A program made the position numbers and the translations under genes. Below the pieces are notes generated by a model. That model did no database searches, was not told the DNA's origin, and saw only the letters and a list, made by a program, of their open reading frames with translations. Below, piece by piece: positions 61,278 through 64,000 of a stretch of 64,000 bases of DNA (within the stretch, counting starts at the first letter, position 1; the number at the start of each line of letters is the position of its first letter). This DNA is from Bacteroidota bacterium (GTDB taxonomy: Bacteria > Bacteroidota > Bacteroidia > 2-12-FULL-35-15): NCBI GenBank assembly GCA_025963775.1, contig JAOQAD010000040.1:300835-364834 (forward strand), read 5' to 3'.

Positions 61278-62627
61278 TTATTTCTTCTCCTGCCCGTTGA
61301 AATATTTTTCCTTCACATAAAAAACCCCGCAGGCGCTGATGATCGCGATCAGCGGCACAACCGGGACACGGAAACGCGCTTCGGTAACTGGAGGCAAATT
61401 CATCACAGCAAAACAGAGAATCGTTAAAATGAGCAGCGAGCAGATCATCAACAGTTTTTCCTTTCGCATGTATATGATCCCGGTGATACATGCACTATAC
61501 ACCAGCGTCATCAGCAGCAGCTGAAAAAGCACAAGCATAATTGTTACAGTGCTTGTCCGTTTAAAAAAGCTTTCAAAGACCTTGTAAGTTTTAGGAATGG
61601 TGTTGTAGCCTTTTCCCCAATGCCCGAACTGGATCTCAAAATAAGCGCAGGTTGGCTTCAGGAAAAAATAGCCGACCTGTATGACCTGCTGCTTCATAAA
61701 GATGATGGGTGAATCCGAGATCACGGAAAGCGCCTCCTTTTCAATGAAGGCTGCATATTCATAAGGCTGCTTGTAGGCATTTCCTTTAAACTCCCTGAAC
61801 GTTTTCCAGCGCAGGATGCTTTGCGATCCGGGAAGCGAACGCCCGTAACGTTCGGCATACACCGCAGCTGCCTGGTAGTTCAGCAGGTTGTGCTCCCTGA
61901 TCACGCTGACGAAAAAATGTCCGAAGGTGATCTTGTTCCTGGCGAGCCATGGCGATAAAACCAGCAGCACTATTCCGCCATACAGCAATGTGTTCCTGAG
62001 AAAAATCTTTATGCTCCTGATATTTTTGTAAAGAATAAAAGCAATAAAGAGCAGCGGGATGCAAAATGCGATCGGGCGGCAAAGGATGAGCAGCCCTGAG
62101 AAAACTGCAGCATATAGAATGTCTTTCCGCTGATCATTTTTTAAAAAGCGGGTAAAGAAATAAAACGACAGTATCATCAAAAAAGTGAACAGTGTTTCGG
62201 TGAGCACGATAGTTGTCATTGCCACCGAGGGCAGGTCCAGCGCGACAATCAAAGCGGCAGTGTTCGAGATGAACCTGTTGCCTGTTATTTGCTCTGCCAG
62301 CCTGTACACAATATAACAGGTAAGCACTGAAAGAATGATCTGCAGGATAATAATGGAAAATCCTTCGGGGCCGATCATTTCCGCGAAAGCGATAAAGAGG
62401 GGATAAACGGGTGTGCGGTAATAATCGGGATCAAGCGGCGCATTCTCGCTTTGGCTGAATGTGCCTTCGTGGAACATGTTATATCCTAAATTCCAGTAGC
62501 CATAGGAATCGTACACGTAAATGCCATCGGGATTTTTAACGAAGACAGTGATTAGCAGGGTAAGCCTGATGATGAAGGCAAGAAGCAGGATGATGAGAAG
62601 AGGCTTGTTCCCTTTAAATCTGCTCAT
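61278..62627 (-). CDS. GT39-like membrane glycosyltransferase
   Basis: 449 residues with about ten to eleven membrane helices. The first periplasmic loop carries the acidic pair region (IYVYDSYGYWNLGYNMF) and DPDYYRTPVYPLFIAF, the usual layout of the dolichyl-phosphate-mannose/ArnT (GT39/GT83) superfamily. A basic C-terminal end follows TEARFRVPVVPLIAIISACGVFYV. Such enzymes transfer a sugar from a polyprenyl-phosphate donor to a lipid or protein outside the membrane; acceptor unknown. It begins 1 bp after the upstream GH73-LysM gene ends, so the two are one operon. Confidence 0.8.
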   Translation of the reverse strand: MSRFKGNKPLLIILLLAFIIRLTLLITVFVKNPDGIYVYDSYGYWNLGYNMFHEGTFSQSENAPLDPDYYRTPVYPLFIAFAEMIGPEGFSIIILQIILSVLTCYIVYRLAEQITGNRFISNTAALIVALDLPSVAMTTIVLTETLFTFLMILSFYFFTRFLKNDQRKDILYAAVFSGLLILCRPIAFCIPLLFIAFILYKNIRSIKIFLRNTLLYGGIVLLVLSPWLARNKITFGHFFVSVIREHNLLNYQAAAVYAERYGRSLPGSQSILRWKTFREFKGNAYKQPYEYAAFIEKEALSVISDSPIIFMKQQVIQVGYFFLKPTCAYFEIQFGHWGKGYNTIPKTYKVFESFFKRTSTVTIMLVLFQLLLMTLVYSACITGIIYMRKEKLLMICSLLILTILCFAVMNLPPVTEARFRVPVVPLIAIISACGVFYVKEKYFNGQEKK

Positions 62628-62628
62628 G

Positions 62629-63561
62629 CTATTGGCTTGTATCGGCAGGCTTGTTTTTTCTCAGGTATAACAGCGTGCCGGGTGCAGGTTCTTTGCCTGG
62701 CGCAAGATGGTTTTTCTTATACAGCTTTTTCAGCTTTATGCCGTGCAGCTGTGAGATCGAGCGCATTGTTTCTCCTTTCTTCACTGTATGAAAAGGCTCT
62801 TTTGCACGGTTGCGCTTTGGCTGAAGGTACAGCTTCTGCCCGGCGATAAGTGTTGCATCCTGGTCAAGGTCATTGAACTTATACAATTGCCAGAGGTCTT
62901 TATCAGTATCATGCGCGATCTTGTAAAAGGAATCGCCCGGCTTTACGATCACATATTTGATCAGGTGAAAACGCAGGATCTCTCTCGGCTCAAATTTATC
63001 AGGTGTTGTTGGCTTTTCAACAGAGGCAGTGATGTTGGGCACACCTTCCATTTTATCCAGCTCATACAGCCTGTAGGTTTCGATCAGCTCTACGAGGCGT
63101 TTGGTGTATTTCGGATCGGTGGCATACCCGGCAGCCTTCAGGCCTTCCGCCCAACCTTTATAATCATTCCGCTTCAGCGTGAACAGGGAAGCATAGCGCG
63201 GACGGTCTTTCAGGAACCTGGAATGATCGGTATACGAATCGAGCACGGAAGGATATTTCCGGAAGCATTCATCCTTTGCATCATCATCCTTAATAAAGGT
63301 AGGCCCGTTCCATTCGTGGCATTTAATGCCGAAGTGATTGTTTGCATAAACAGCAAGGTCGCTGTTGCCATTCCCGCTTTCCAGCATTCCCTGTGCAAGC
63401 GTAATGCTGGCGGGAATGTTATACATCAGCATTTCCTTAATGGCTTCATCCTTGTAATTATCGATGTACTTTTCGGGGCTCATCTTCCGCTCTGCCGGCT
63501 GGGCAAAGCAAAGCATCCCGGGGAGGACAAGCAATAACAGGAAATGAATACGAGATTTCAT
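62629..63561 (-). CDS. Glucosaminidase (GH73) with two LysM domains
   Basis: 310 residues from the ATG at 63561; the frame also opens four codons earlier. It has a signal peptide (about 1-20) and a mannosyl-glycoprotein endo-beta-N-acetylglucosaminidase-like (GH73) domain at about 27-175, with the catalytic Glu as E60 in QGMLESGNG. FGIKCHEWNGPTF and YPSVLDSYTDHSRFL are family marks. Two LysM repeats lie at about 203-250 (YVIVKPGDSFYKIAHDT) and 257-300 (HTVKKGETMRSISQLHG). It cuts the peptidoglycan glycan strand in the periplasm. Cotranscribed with the glycosyltransferase. Confidence 0.92.
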   Translation of the reverse strand: MKSRIHFLLLLVLPGMLCFAQPAERKMSPEKYIDNYKDEAIKEMLMYNIPASITLAQGMLESGNGNSDLAVYANNHFGIKCHEWNGPTFIKDDDAKDECFRKYPSVLDSYTDHSRFLKDRPRYASLFTLKRNDYKGWAEGLKAAGYATDPKYTKRLVELIETYRLYELDKMEGVPNITASVEKPTTPDKFEPREILRFHLIKYVIVKPGDSFYKIAHDTDKDLWQLYKFNDLDQDATLIAGQKLYLQPKRNRAKEPFHTVKKGETMRSISQLHGIKLKKLYKKNHLAPGKEPAPGTLLYLRKNKPADTSQ

Positions 63562-63686
63562 CCTTACAAACATAACAAAAATTTATACGGCCATGGTTTG
63601 CGGAAGCTTTGAATTTCTAACAATGGACTGTTAGTTGAAAAAATTACCACTAAGGTTATGGACGACACGATGAACACTGAGAAACT

Positions 63687-64000
63687 TTTGGATCCTGTTA
63701 ACATTTATGAGATCCCGTGTCGCAGCACGGGATGACGGCTCCGGAAGATGTTAAATTATAAAATTAATGTAGCGTTCCGTGCCTTGCATTAGTAAAACAA
63801 TTTAGATCGTGCTAACATTTGGGAGATCCCGTGTCGCAGCACGGGATGACGGCTCCGGAAGATGTTAAATTATAAAATTAATGTAGCGTCCCGTGCCTTG
63901 CATTAGTAAAACAACTTAGATCCTGTTAACACTTGTGAGATCCCGTGTCGCAGCACGGGATGACGGCTCCGGAAGATGTTAAATTATAAAATTAATGTAG
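63687..64000. repeat. 114-bp tandem array built on REP family 1, running off the window
   Basis: GATCCCGTG recurs at 63711, 63825 and 63939, exactly 114 bp apart. Each unit holds a REP family 1 hairpin (stem ATCCCGTG/CACGGGAT, loop TCGCAG), then GACGGCTCCGGAAGATG, an AT-rich stretch (AAATTATAAAATTAATGTAG) and CGT[TC]CCGTGCCTTGC. The third unit is cut by the window edge. The remaining 125 bp (63562-63686) show no feature. Confidence 0.92.

Noticed and set aside
63687..64000. CRISPR array at the right end
   Set aside because: Units are 114 bp with near-identical 'spacers' as well as repeats, and no cas gene is nearby; it is a plain tandem repeat.

Overview
The window is chromosomal DNA of a member of the Bacteroidota. 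The evidence is a very large secreted adhesin ending in a gliding-motility-type (type IX secretion) C-terminal domain, two TonB-receptor-like outer-membrane proteins with carboxypeptidase-regulatory N-terminal domains, PorE-like TPR/PD40 architecture, several SPII lipoproteins, and many promoters with the Bacteroidetes -7 motif TAnnTTTG (some TAnnTTCG). The futalosine menaquinone genes, a mitochondrial-type citrate synthase and the order rsfS-ftsH-LUD-cdsA fit an environmental Bacteroidota lineage; I cannot name a genus.

Layout. 1-3.3 kb: rpsF-rpsR-rplI (minus) divergent from dnaX (plus). 3.5-9.1 kb: an 1865-residue T9SS adhesin with two blocks of period-exact tandem repeats. 9.2-12.7 kb: pdhB, then a small minus-strand accessory cluster (RidA-like, TPR-Arr fusion, YdeI/DUF1905, DHFR-like). 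12.8-18.3 kb: L-2-hydroxyglutarate oxidase, an alpha/beta-hydrolase-like secreted protein, a DoxX-like protein and an outer-membrane barrel protein. 18.4-24.3 kb: lipoprotein, alaS, divergent M23 peptidase and MerR regulator, TPR membrane protein. 24.3-28.2 kb: rfaD, mqnD, mqnB, then a 6-pyruvoyl-tetrahydropterin synthase and folE. 28.3-37.6 kb: Bax-inhibitor-1 protein, fabD, barrel protein, lipoproteins, purB, TonB receptor, EI24 protein, mqnA. 37.8-47.4 kb: PorE-like protein, NYN-LOTUS protein, and two paralogous response-regulator/PAS-kinase cassettes. 47.8-54.6 kb: gdhA and the operon rsfS-ftsH-LUD-cdsA-small membrane protein, divergent from birA. 54.6-63.6 kb: POT-like transporter, gltA, eno, a glutamine amidotransferase, an SpmA-SpmB fusion, a GT39-like glycosyltransferase and a glucosaminidase-LysM protein.

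Functional links. MqnA, MqnB and MqnD supply three steps of menaquinone synthesis from two separate loci. FolE and the adjacent PTPS-type enzyme form consecutive steps from GTP toward a tetrahydropterin. PdhB, citrate synthase, enolase and glutamate dehydrogenase are central carbon and nitrogen metabolism. M23, GH73-LysM, RfaD and CdsA serve envelope building.

Between the genes lie at least three REP-like palindromic families, one of them with a compensated base-pair change, plus CTCCGGAG-type hairpins, a possible MITE-like element and two tandem duplications of REP-bearing units (155 bp and 114 bp). I saw no tRNA, rRNA, CRISPR array, transposase or phage gene. Most of the window is core genome. 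The less ordinary items are the TPR-Arr fusion, the histone-like tail on RsfS, the zinc-binding (CZB) PAS kinase, the mitochondrial-type citrate synthase, the adhesin repeats and the structured intergenic repeats.
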